Below, piece by piece: positions 44,756-52,881 of a stretch of 64,000 nt of DNA (positions are counted from its first letter, which is position 1; each line of letters begins with the position of its first letter). Both the position numbers and the translations under genes were made by a program. The stretch covers positions 62,001 through 126,000 of the forward strand of contig CAMBLG010000006.1 in NCBI GenBank assembly GCA_945868435.1, given 5' to 3'. The notes under the pieces are model-generated. The model was not told the origin of the DNA and did no database searches. It saw only the letters and a program-made list of their open reading frames with translations. This stretch comes from an uncultured Lachnospiraceae bacterium. GTDB lineage: Bacteria > Bacillota > Clostridia > Lachnospirales > Lachnospiraceae.

Positions 44756-45568
44756 TTATTTTTTCTTTCTTCCACGACCGTTGCCTTTCACCGGTTTGCA
44801 GAGATCGGAGTAGCGCTGCAGGATATCCGTGAAGGTTTTAAACTCATAAGGATTCATTTTCGTGAAATTAATTTTGAAAAGCTTGCTGTACATAACCATT
44901 TGCGCCTGGGTGGCGTTATCAGCTTTTTTCAGTTCATCAAAGGTACTAAGCATATCTTCAACCGGTGTAATCGGATCCCCGGTATCTGCGTCTTTACCAT
45001 GAACTTCTCGTAAGTCTTTTGCAATTTTCACAATATCATTTCCAAGCAGATTATTAAAATAATTGTCTTCGTTGATGGAGGCTGCCTCCAATGTTTTCAT
45101 ATAGTGATCACTGTCAGGGATTCCGTTATTCTGTAAACGCATTCTGGTCTGCTCAATCATTGTGTTCATATTTCGAATTTGCATTCCGGCCAGATTGTCA
45201 ACATAGATTTCCAAATCGGAAAGGAAATTGATAAATTCCGGATGCTTGATCATTTCACAGATTAAGCGCACATTCAGTTTGCCACTTTTCAACAAATCTA
45301 TAGTTCTATCATCCAATCCCAATTCATCTACAGCGAAAGGATGCTGTTCACGATTCTCAGTAAGTCCCAGTAAATAATCTGAAGTTACTCCATAAAAATC
45401 AGCCAGAATAACAATCGCCTTATGTGTAATTTCCTTATAGTCATCTGTTTCATAATTGCCAAGAGCGGCTCGGGACAGTCCGGTCTGCTCTGACAGTTCC
45501 TGCAAAGATAAGCCTCTTTCAATTCTTAAATCTTTTAGTTTTTCCTGTATCGATAATTTGCATTTCAA
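44756..45568 (-). CDS. XRE-family regulator of the mobility module
   Basis: The N-terminal HTH_3 domain (EKLKDLRIERGLSLQELSEQ, TGLSRAALGNYETD) is followed by DYLLGLTENREQ and about 180 helical residues ending in a basic tail GRGRKKK. I place the start at TTG 45568, because GAGGGA lies seven bases ahead and a TATAAT (reverse strand, 45632-45637, with TTTTAA 17 bases further) falls within the longer open frame, so the ATG at 45673 should not be transcribed. It is divergent from the mob genes and may repress them, or control excision (inference). Confidence 0.75.
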   Translation of the reverse strand: MKCKLSIQEKLKDLRIERGLSLQELSEQTGLSRAALGNYETDDYKEITHKAIVILADFYGVTSDYLLGLTENREQHPFAVDELGLDDRTIDLLKSGKLNVRLICEMIKHPEFINFLSDLEIYVDNLAGMQIRNMNTMIEQTRMRLQNNGIPDSDHYMKTLEAASINEDNYFNNLLGNDIVKIAKDLREVHGKDADTGDPITPVEDMLSTFDELKKADNATQAQMVMYSKLFKINFTKMNPYEFKTFTDILQRYSDLCKPVKGNGRGRKKK

Positions 45569-45673
45569 AATCAATTCCCTCAATTCATCCAATAGTGCTT
45601 TGCAAACGTAGTACATAATCAATTTATCTACATTATAACAGAACATACATTCGATTAAAAGGACAATTTCCAA

Positions 45674-45963
45674 AAGCGTGGATATTTTAACTTTTGAATA
45701 GTATTTCCGACCTTTTGGATATACGGGATAAGGCCTGTGATTTTGAGAAAATCAGTTCATGACAACTGAATGGGCATTCCAAATCACTACCGCATCGGGG
45801 AAGCTAAGCGATGATCTGTAAGACAGGGAGCGAGTGAAGAGCGTGATAACGGCACAGTCCAAAACAGTCTATGAGGCTAAAGAACCCAGAGGTTACCTGC
45901 CAGGAATTGATTTGGGGAGATGACAAGAGACAAAAATCATAAGGAATGAGGGAGGAAACACGG
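45674..45963. other. Divergent region ahead of relaxase module, oriT candidate zone
   Basis: This spacer lies between the regulator and the DUF3847-relaxase genes, where MobA/MobL elements commonly carry oriT. Short inverted stretches are present around 45790-45880, but I cannot define a nick site. A GGGAGG site at 45951-45956 serves the next gene. Confidence 0.4.
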
Positions 45964-46269
45964 ATGGAAGAAAACAAAAATCTCAAAGAACTTCGAAATG
46001 AATTGGAGCAGGCAAAGAGAGAAAAGCTTCAGGCAGAACATCAGCTCCAAAGAAAGAAAAACCAGCTTTCCTATCGTGAGAGCACCAGCCGTAAGGAGCG
46101 TAGTCACAGATTGATTATCTGTGGAGCTATTTTTGAAAAGTATTTTCCGGCTATTATAGATGTGTCGGAAAGGGAGTTGAGCGAAGCTTTAAGCAAGGTG
46201 GATGTTGCAGCATTCAACAAAGAACTTGAAGATGCAATTGAGCAGGTGAGAAAGGAAGTGATGAGCTAA
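45964..46269 (+). CDS. DUF3847-type mobilization accessory protein
   Basis: A 101-residue protein, coiled-coil in its first half (LKELRNELEQAKREKLQAEH, QLQRKKNQLSY), then SRKERSHRLIICGAIFEKYF. DUF3847 proteins precede MobA/MobL relaxases in Firmicutes elements and probably help nicking or DNA binding. GAGGGAGG lies before the ATG at 45964. The stop overlaps the relaxase start by one base (TAATG). Confidence 0.8.
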   Translation: MEENKNLKELRNELEQAKREKLQAEHQLQRKKNQLSYRESTSRKERSHRLIICGAIFEKYFPAIIDVSERELSEALSKVDVAAFNKELEDAIEQVRKEVMS

Positions 46270-47747
46270 TGGCACTTTATCATTTCCATGTATCACGAGT
46301 GCTTAGAAGCAGAGGGCAGTCTTCGGTGGAAGCAGCTGCCTACCGCGCAGGTGAAAAGTTGGAAGATCGATATTATGGAAAGATTGCAGATTACACTGCC
46401 AAGGGCGGTGTGATTTGCGCTGAGATTATGGCTCCGGACTATGTTCCGGAGTCGTTTCGTAATAGAGAGTTTTTATGGAATGCTGTGGAAGAGGTGGAAA
46501 AACATCCGAAAGCGCAACTTGCATATAGCTTTGATATTGCATTACAGAATGAATTTTCGATAGAAGAGAACATTGCAATTGCCAGGCAGTTTGTCATGGA
46601 TAATTTTGTGGCAAAGGGCATGATTGTTGATATGGCGATTCATAATCCCGACAAAAATGGTGGTATTCCCAATCCTCATGTTCACGTAATGTGTCCTATT
46701 CGTCCCATGCAAGAAGATGGCACATGGGGAGAGAAACAAAAGCGTGAATATCTCTTTGATGCAGATGGAAATCCAATTTTAGATGGAAAAGGAAATCCGA
46801 AATATAATGCTGTTCCTACTACTGATTGGAACAGACCGGAGGTACTGGAACAGTGGAGAAAAGCATGGGCGGATCTGGTTAATTCGGAATTTGAAAAGCG
46901 TGGAATTCATGAACACATTGATCACCGTAGTTATGTTGAACAAGGAATTGACTTGATCCCGCAGGTACACGAAGGACCTCATGTCAGAAAAATGGAAGCA
47001 AAAGGAATTGTTACAGAGAAGGGAGAATTGAATCGTTGGATTAAAGAAATTAATCAAGGAATCATAATTCTTTCGAAACACTTAAAAGAGATTGTTTCTA
47101 ATATTACAGAGCTTATTCGATTGATTGCGGAGAAAGAAGCTGAAGCCAGACAGCCGGATCTTGTAAGCTACATCAATTCCTATTTTGCAAAAAGAAATGA
47201 AGTGGCGAATACATTTTCGCGAGGTAGGCAGAGAGCAAAAGCTACGAACTTAAAAGCACAAGCATATGTAATCAATTATCTTTGTGTGAATCAGATTACT
47301 ACATTGGATGATTTCCGATGTTTTATTTCAAAGAAACAGAGCGATATTCATAATCTGAACGAATCCATGAAATCAAAGTCTGCCAGAATAAAGGAACTTA
47401 AGGATTTGATTCGGTACGGAGAATGGTATCAGGAGGCGCAACCGATTCTGCGAGAGCTTTGTTCTACTAAGAATGCAAAACGAAAGGAGCAAATGAAATC
47501 GGAAAATAGCGAGGTGCTCCGGAGGTATCACATTGCAAAGCGTATCCTGTCAGAGAAGAAGATTGACAAAGTGGATGTAAGCCGGTGGCAGGAGGAATTG
47601 ACTTCTCTTCAGGATTCTTACCAGAAAGAATATGCAAGGTATAGGGAGTTGTCAGCGGAGACAAAGACACTGCGTGATATCAATATGTATATTGATGACG
47701 TAATCCGTAGCACACATCCAAGAAGAAAGGAGGAACCGATGCGATGA
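46269..47747 (+). CDS. MobA/MobL-family relaxase
   Basis: The relaxase nicks oriT and leads the strand into a recipient. The 492 residues open with LYHFHVSRVLRSRGQSSVEA and AAYRAGEKL, the MobA/MobL entry with candidate Tyr residues. The metal-binding HUH motif is NPHVHVMCPIRPM (H137, H139). The C-terminal half is helical and coiled, with no primase or helicase domain. Full length and undamaged. Its last four bases overlap the next gene (ATGA). Confidence 0.92.
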   Translation: MALYHFHVSRVLRSRGQSSVEAAAYRAGEKLEDRYYGKIADYTAKGGVICAEIMAPDYVPESFRNREFLWNAVEEVEKHPKAQLAYSFDIALQNEFSIEENIAIARQFVMDNFVAKGMIVDMAIHNPDKNGGIPNPHVHVMCPIRPMQEDGTWGEKQKREYLFDADGNPILDGKGNPKYNAVPTTDWNRPEVLEQWRKAWADLVNSEFEKRGIHEHIDHRSYVEQGIDLIPQVHEGPHVRKMEAKGIVTEKGELNRWIKEINQGIIILSKHLKEIVSNITELIRLIAEKEAEARQPDLVSYINSYFAKRNEVANTFSRGRQRAKATNLKAQAYVINYLCVNQITTLDDFRCFISKKQSDIHNLNESMKSKSARIKELKDLIRYGEWYQEAQPILRELCSTKNAKRKEQMKSENSEVLRRYHIAKRILSEKKIDKVDVSRWQEELTSLQDSYQKEYARYRELSAETKTLRDINMYIDDVIRSTHPRRKEEPMR

Positions 47748-48385
47748 AATTATTTGAAACAGTGAAAAACAATGTGACTGCTATTGATGTGGTTTCGATG
47801 GCAGGTTTTAAGCCAAACCGAAGCAAGATGATATGTTGTCCGTTTCATAATGACAAGCATCCCAGCATGAAAGTAGATCAGCGATATTTTTGTTTTGGTT
47901 GTGGAGCAAAGGGAGATGCCATTGATTTTGTGGCAAATTATTATGGACTCAGCCTGAAGGAAGCAGCGGAAAAGATTGCTTCGAAGTTTTCACTTTCCTA
48001 TGACAATAGCAGAGATTCTGATTGCGTACAAAAAGAGGTTGTTTCAAAAAAGAATGAATATCAAATGTGGGCAGAGAAGAAGCGTGAGCTGATTGCGCAG
48101 CTTTCGGGGATTCATGAACGGCTCCGGAAAATGAAAAGCAAATATGCACCGAAAGACAGAGAGGATTCTAACTGGAGTCCTCTTTTTGTTTTGGCGGAAA
48201 CGGAGTTTACCTATGTGGATTATTTATATGATTACTGTATGTTTGAAGCTACTGAGGATGAATTGAAAGGGAAATATGAAGAAATAACGAAGGAGATGGA
48301 GAGAATTGAAAAAAGAATTTATGACACCGAATCAGGAATTCGTGGATCAGATGTTGGAAAAATCAGAGAAGGGTTGGCCGTATAA
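47744..48385 (+). CDS. CHC2 zinc-finger primase-like protein
   Basis: The 213-residue protein keeps the DnaG N-terminal zinc-ribbon: CCPFHNDKHPSMKVDQRYFC and FGCGAKGDAIDFV, the CHC2 pattern, then GLSLKEAAEKIA. There is no TOPRIM core, so it probably recognises template or helps a replicase rather than making primers alone. It is typical of integrative elements beside VapE-like ATPases. The 3' end overlaps the VapE gene by 80 bases in another frame. Confidence 0.85.
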   Translation: MKLFETVKNNVTAIDVVSMAGFKPNRSKMICCPFHNDKHPSMKVDQRYFCFGCGAKGDAIDFVANYYGLSLKEAAEKIASKFSLSYDNSRDSDCVQKEVVSKKNEYQMWAEKKRELIAQLSGIHERLRKMKSKYAPKDREDSNWSPLFVLAETEFTYVDYLYDYCMFEATEDELKGKYEEITKEMERIEKRIYDTESGIRGSDVGKIREGLAV

Positions 48386-49631
48386 TACGATTGAAAACGC
48401 AAAAGTGATCTTGGAGAATGATGAGCTTTTCAAAGGGAATATCCGAGACAATCTGTTTCGTGACCGAATAGAGTTATCCGGGCAGATGCCTTGGAGCAGA
48501 ACTTATCTGGATGTAACGGACAAGGATGATATTCATATTCGTCATTATGTTGAGAAATACTATCATTTTCGCAATGACAAGGCACTTCGTGATGCCATGC
48601 AGATTGTGGCTACGGAGAATGAGTATCATCCGGTAAGAGAATACCTTCGTTCTCTGAAATGGGATGGTGTGGAGCGCGTAAGGTATGCACTTAAGCATTT
48701 CCTGGGAGCTTCCGGAAGTGACTATGAATATGAATGTTTGAAGCTTTTTATGTTAGGAGCGATAAGCAGGATATTTAAGCCCGGTTGTAAGTTTGATTAT
48801 ATGCTCTGCCTTGTGGGTGGTCAGGGAGCCGGGAAGTCTACCTTTATACGATTCTTGTGCTTGAAAGACAGGTGGTTTACCGATGATATCAAGCGTCTGG
48901 ATGATGACAAGGTTTATGAGCATTTGGCAGGACATTGGATCTGCGAGATGGCAGAGATGCTGGCAGTACTGAATACTAAATATAATGAAGCAACCAAGGC
49001 ATTCCTTAGCAAGCAATATGACAATTATCGAAAGCCTTATGGAACCAGAGCAGAGGATATCCCAAGACAGTGTGTTTTTGCCGGAACTTCCAATGTTGTG
49101 AATTTCCTTCCGCTGGATCGAAGTGGCAATAGAAGATTTTTACCGATTATGTGTGATGCTTCTAAGGCCGAGGTTCATATCCTGGAGGATGAAGCAGCGT
49201 CGAGAGAATACATTGAACAAATGTGGGCAGAAATGATGAATTTGTATGGTGATGGAAAAATCAGATTGAAGCTTCCACCCGAAATCGAGAAGAACCTGAT
49301 AGAGTATCAAAGACCATTTATGCAGGAGGATACATGGACCGGACTCATCCAGGAATGGTTGGATCATACAGGCAATGATGTGGTTTGTGTTCAACAGATC
49401 TACAACGAAGCGCTGAAAGAACTGGGGAAACCGAGAAATAGTGAGGCCAGAGAAATCGGACTGATCATGAATGGCACCATTTCCGGGTGGAAGCCTTATC
49501 CGAACCCTCGAAATATTCCCGGTTATGGAAAACAGCGCGGATGGATGCGTGTGGAAACAAATTCCGGAAACAAAGATGAAACATTTATTTCCGTAGAGGG
49601 AATGCAGATGGAGATGCCGTTCGATAGCTGA
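48306..49631 (+). CDS. VapE/virulence-associated E family ATPase
   Basis: This SF3-like helicase/ATPase of 441 residues has Walker A GGQGAGKS (171-178), the Walker B-like HWICEMAEML, then AFLSKQYDNYRKPYG and FAGTSNVVNFLPLDRSGNRR (sensor/Arg finger region). Such proteins drive replication of excised elements together with a primase. The TTG at 48306, ten bases after AGGAG, gives the longest conserved start. ATG 48321 is the alternative. Confidence 0.88.
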   Translation: MKKEFMTPNQEFVDQMLEKSEKGWPYNTIENAKVILENDELFKGNIRDNLFRDRIELSGQMPWSRTYLDVTDKDDIHIRHYVEKYYHFRNDKALRDAMQIVATENEYHPVREYLRSLKWDGVERVRYALKHFLGASGSDYEYECLKLFMLGAISRIFKPGCKFDYMLCLVGGQGAGKSTFIRFLCLKDRWFTDDIKRLDDDKVYEHLAGHWICEMAEMLAVLNTKYNEATKAFLSKQYDNYRKPYGTRAEDIPRQCVFAGTSNVVNFLPLDRSGNRRFLPIMCDASKAEVHILEDEAASREYIEQMWAEMMNLYGDGKIRLKLPPEIEKNLIEYQRPFMQEDTWTGLIQEWLDHTGNDVVCVQQIYNEALKELGKPRNSEAREIGLIMNGTISGWKPYPNPRNIPGYGKQRGWMRVETNSGNKDETFISVEGMQMEMPFDS

Positions 49632-49735
49632 AAATAAGGGCTTTTTCGCAATTAATAACTGGATAACAAGAAATAAAATTTTATGGATTCTGTTGCCGGA
49701 CTTTGTTTCCGACGACAGAGAGTTTGGAGGATGAA

Positions 49736-50092
49736 ATGAATCAGATGATTATAAATATGGAAAACAGTATGACTCCCAAGGCAGTACCGGTTGTCGTTCC
49801 TTTGGCCTATCAGGCAATTGTGAGTCTGCAGGAGAAAATGAATCAGGCAAATGCCTTAACTCAAAAATTGTCCAAAAGCAAGACGAAAAAGGAGGAAGAC
49901 GGGATTCCGTTGTGGCAGCGCTATGCCCTAAGTATACCGGAGGCTGCTAGGTATTTTGGAATTGGAGAGACAAGGCTATATCAGGTTGTGGCAGAGCATC
50001 CCGGTGCTGACTTCATTTTAGAAATTGGGAGTCATGTGAAGATCAAAAGAGTTTTGTTTGAAAGATTTTTAGATGCTGCCAGTTGTGTCTAA
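49736..50092 (+). CDS. Xis-like helix-turn-helix protein
   Basis: The 118-residue protein has an N-terminal coiled segment and a C-terminal MerR-type winged helix: LWQRYALSIPEAARYFGIGE, TRLYQVVAEHPGADF and VLFERFLDA. It resembles Tn916-type excisionases, which bend DNA and direct integrase to excision. TTTGGAGGATGAA precedes the ATG. The integrase gene follows 195 bases later. Excision function is inferred from fold and position. Confidence 0.8.
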   Translation: MNQMIINMENSMTPKAVPVVVPLAYQAIVSLQEKMNQANALTQKLSKSKTKKEEDGIPLWQRYALSIPEAARYFGIGETRLYQVVAEHPGADFILEIGSHVKIKRVLFERFLDAASCV

Positions 50093-50287
50093 CGCTGAAA
50101 GCATTGTTTCCGAGAAGTCAATGCACGATACAATTCTGCCATGGAGAAATGGCAAAAATCTCAAAAAGGATGTTATTTTGGACTGTTCTATGATAAAATC
50201 AAAACTATCGAGGGCAGTCCTTTTGTTCATGATAAGAGAAAATTCGAGAAACGTATTTTCTTTTTATATTGGAAAGGAGTGTCTAGC

Positions 50288-51487
50288 ATGTCAAATAAAA
50301 GAAAGGATAATAAAGGCCGTGTACTACACAACGGCGAGTATCAGCAGAAGGATGGTCGCTATCGTTACAAATATTATGATGGCACCGGCAAAGAAAGATA
50401 TTTATACAGTTGGAGATTGGATAAGAATGACCGGATGCCGGAAGGAAAGAGGCAGGGGCCATCCCTCAGGGAGCAGGAGAAGGAACTGCAAGCCACCCAA
50501 TTTGGTCATATTGCCTTAGATGGTGGAAACCTTACGGTATTGGAACTGGTTCGACGCTACACAGCAACGAAGATAGGTGTGAGGGAATCAACCAAGGCAG
50601 GCTATCAAACCACCATTAACTTTTTGGAAAAGGATCCCTTTGGTCAGAGACGTATCGATACCATCAAAATCTCCGATGCAAAGCTATGGCTGATTACCCT
50701 GCAACAGAGACAGGGTAAGGGTTACAGTACGATTCATACAATCAGAGGAATCTTACGACCTGCTTTTCGCATGGCCTATGACGATGATCTGATTCGAAGA
50801 AATCCCTTTGATTTTGAACTTGCTACGGTTATTGTCAATGACAGCGTGACAAGGGAAGCGATTACTAGGGATCAGGAGCGTAAATATCTTGAATTTGTCA
50901 AACAGGATAAGCATTTTAGCAGATATTATGAAGGCATCTTTATTCTGTTCAATACCGGACTGCGAATCTCAGAATTTGTAGGACTTACAACAAAAAATAT
51001 TGATTTTAAGCATCACAAAATCATCGTTGATCATCAGCTGATCCGCAGTTCCAAAATGCAGTATATGATCGAGGAACCAAAGACAGAAAGCGGTGTACGA
51101 GAGATACCAATGTCTGAGGAAGTGGAGGCAGCATTTAGGGCAATTCTTGCAAAGAGAGTAAAGCCAAAGGTAGAACCCATGATTGATGGCTACAGCGGCT
51201 TCTTATATCTTGATAAAAACAATATGCCTATGGTGGCTCTCCACTGGGAGAAGTACTTTCAGCACATTCTTCAGAAGTATAACAGCATCTACAAGGTTCA
51301 GATGCCGAAAGTAACACCCCATGTATGCAGACATACCTTTTGCTCCAAGATGGCAAAGAGTGGCATGAATCCCAAGAGCCTGCAGTATATCATGGGACAC
51401 TCGGATATCAGCGTTACACTGAACACTTACACTCATGTAAAATTCGAGGATGCAGAGGCGGAGATGAAGAGGGTTGCAGCAATCTAA
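50288..51487 (+). CDS. Tyrosine integrase (Tn916 type) of the 23-kb element
   Basis: The integrase catalyses insertion and excision at the att cores. The 399-residue protein is complete: arm-type DNA-binding domain 1-60 (NKGRVLHNGEYQQKDGRYRY, LYSWRLDKND), SAM-like core-binding domain about 85-175, and catalytic domain with FNTGLRISE (Arg), HVCRHTFCSKMAKSGMNPK (HxxR) and the Tyr in LNTYTHVKF. Start 50288 follows GGAAAGGAG. The frame stays open upstream without a ribosome site. The att core lies 186 bases after the stop. Confidence 0.95.
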   Translation: MSNKRKDNKGRVLHNGEYQQKDGRYRYKYYDGTGKERYLYSWRLDKNDRMPEGKRQGPSLREQEKELQATQFGHIALDGGNLTVLELVRRYTATKIGVRESTKAGYQTTINFLEKDPFGQRRIDTIKISDAKLWLITLQQRQGKGYSTIHTIRGILRPAFRMAYDDDLIRRNPFDFELATVIVNDSVTREAITRDQERKYLEFVKQDKHFSRYYEGIFILFNTGLRISEFVGLTTKNIDFKHHKIIVDHQLIRSSKMQYMIEEPKTESGVREIPMSEEVEAAFRAILAKRVKPKVEPMIDGYSGFLYLDKNNMPMVALHWEKYFQHILQKYNSIYKVQMPKVTPHVCRHTFCSKMAKSGMNPKSLQYIMGHSDISVTLNTYTHVKFEDAEAEMKRVAAI

Positions 51488-51512
51488 ACAGCTTGAATAC
51501 TACAAAAAGTAC

Positions 51513-51551
51513 GGGGGTACAATTGGGTATTTGTACCCCCATTTGTACCCC
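51513..51551. repeat. Hairpin and arm-type repeats at right element end
   Basis: GGGGGTACAA (51513-51522) and TTGTACCCCC (51531-51540) form a perfect 10-bp inverted repeat. A further direct copy, TTGTACCCC, is at 51543-51551, followed by TTTT. It may act both as integrase terminator and as arm-type binding sites, since the direct copies match those at 28427-28446. Confidence 0.65.
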
Positions 51552-51669
51552 TTTTCCCTCAAAAATATAGGATTTTATGAGAGATTATGCGATGATACAT
51601 GAATTTGAAAAAGCCCCGCAAATCCAGCAAAATCAAGGCTTGCGACGATATGAGAGGATATGAGAAATT

Positions 51670-52167
51670 ATGATAAAAGTACTATTTATCTGCCACGGCA
51701 ACATCTGTCGTTCCCCCATGGCCGAATTCATCCTCAAGGACATGGTGCAGAAGCGCGGCATCGAGAATCAGTTCGAGATTGCCTCTGCCGCCACCAGCAC
51801 AGAGGAGATCTGGAACGGGAAAGGCAATCCGATTTATCCGCCGGCGCAGGCAGAACTGATAAAACATAATATAGGGAATACCGCATACACGAATTTCAGC
51901 AGTAAGCGCGCCAGACAGGTGACGAGGGAGGATTACGCCCACTACGATTATCTTCTCTGTGCGGATTCCAACAACATCCGGAACACCATTCGCATTACAG
52001 GGCCGGACATGGATGACAAGATTAAGTTGTTGCTGGATTTTACGGACTGTCCGGGGCGCAGCATTGCGGACCCGTGGTACAGCAACCGATTTGATGAGAC
52101 CTACAGAGATATTGTTGCCGGATGTGAAGCTTTTTTGAAGTATCTGGAAACAGCACAGAAACTGTAA
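51670..52167 (+). CDS. Low-molecular-weight protein-tyrosine phosphatase
   Basis: The 165-residue enzyme has the LMW-PTP loop CHGNICRS (C8-x5-R14, Ser15) and the general-acid Asp in IADPWY (D134). It removes phosphate from protein tyrosine or, in some Firmicutes, arginine. The first ten codons are the element's attachment core. The ATG and the weak GAGGAT ribosome site belong to the inserted element, so the gene now depends on element sequence for its start. The catalytic reading frame is intact. Confidence 0.93.
   Translation: MIKVLFICHGNICRSPMAEFILKDMVQKRGIENQFEIASAATSTEEIWNGKGNPIYPPAQAELIKHNIGNTAYTNFSSKRARQVTREDYAHYDYLLCADSNNIRNTIRITGPDMDDKIKLLLDFTDCPGRSIADPWYSNRFDETYRDIVAGCEAFLKYLETAQKL
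51673..51700 (+). repeat. Right attachment core (attR) inside the phosphatase gene start
   Basis: This is the 28-base partner of 28338-28365 (26 of 28 identical; differences at two positions in the ATTTnTnTGCC part). It codes for IKVLFICHG, the phosphate-binding start of the phosphatase. Confidence 0.85.
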
Positions 52168-52407
52168 AAAAATGTGAAGATTTCTGAGAAGATCCGGACG
52201 AAGAGCCGCGTCTGTAAAGAAGGCAAAACCTTTTCGAACCATCTGAAAAAGGCGAAGTTGTAAAGCGTGTGAACCTGTACTTGAATCTCCGTGAGAACCG
52301 CAGAAAGCAGAAAGTAAAAACCGGAAAGTAAAAACAAAAAGATTCAGGTGCACACAGCCCATAAGTGTGTTAAGATAGCACGTAGGAAACAGAAAGGATG
52401 GATAATG

Positions 52408-52863
52408 ATGGATTACAAATATCATACGATAAATGAAATAAATCATTTTGAATTTGGGGAAGCCGTGATCGGAGATGTTCAGCTGACAGACCGGATGTTT
52501 CATGTGGTGCTTGACAATGTGAAGATCAAACCGGAGAATTCCTGCAACAGGGATATTCGCACCATGCGGACGAACGAGCTGTTTCTTAAGCTGGATGAGG
52601 CGGAAATCATTTCGCTGGTGGAGGAAGGATACAGCGAGTACGATGCCAATGGAAACCTGAGACATACCTATGAGGATGTGACGATTGAGCCGGAAAAGTA
52701 CAGGGAGACAGAAGGGGTATTGGTTGAGGGAACCGTGTATGAACTCAAATTTGAAGAGAGCGTATATTGTTTTGTGATCGATGGAACCGATGACCGGGTC
52801 TACGTGCTCAAGGTGGCGGCCAGCGGGGATGAGGAGTCCTGGAACCGATTCCTTGAGGTATAG
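52408..52863 (+). CDS. Conserved hypothetical protein (unknown function)
   Basis: The 151-residue acidic protein (from ATG 52408; ATG 52405 is equally possible, after AAAGGATGG) has no recognised domain. It looks beta-rich: FEFGEAVIGDVQLTDRMFHV, then VLVEGTVYELKFEESVYCFV and DDRVYVLKVAASGDEESWNR. It lies 18 bases upstream of dinB on the same strand and may be co-transcribed. No signal peptide or membrane helix is seen. Confidence 0.65.
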   Translation: MDYKYHTINEINHFEFGEAVIGDVQLTDRMFHVVLDNVKIKPENSCNRDIRTMRTNELFLKLDEAEIISLVEEGYSEYDANGNLRHTYEDVTIEPEKYRETEGVLVEGTVYELKFEESVYCFVIDGTDDRVYVLKVAASGDEESWNRFLEV

Positions 52864-52881
52864 TTCTTTGGAGCAGGAGCA

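Larger units (their letters stand above)
28338..51673. mobile_element. Integrative mobilizable element with defence cargo (23.3 kb)
   Basis: The element is bounded by a 28-base direct repeat and carries its own integrase (50288-51487) and Xis-like gene at the right end, plus a MobA/MobL relaxase, DUF3847 protein, CHC2 primase and VapE ATPase. It has no type IV secretion genes, so it would need a helper for transfer. The left 16 kb is defence cargo: AbiE-like pair, phosphoesterase, AlbA_2 protein, type I restriction-modification and Gabija-like genes. It uses the 5' end of a low-molecular-weight phosphatase gene as its target. Confidence 0.82.

Noticed and set aside
50073-50519. 148-codon forward open frame between Xis-like gene and integrase
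   Set aside because: It overlaps the integrase start in another frame and has no ribosome site or motif.
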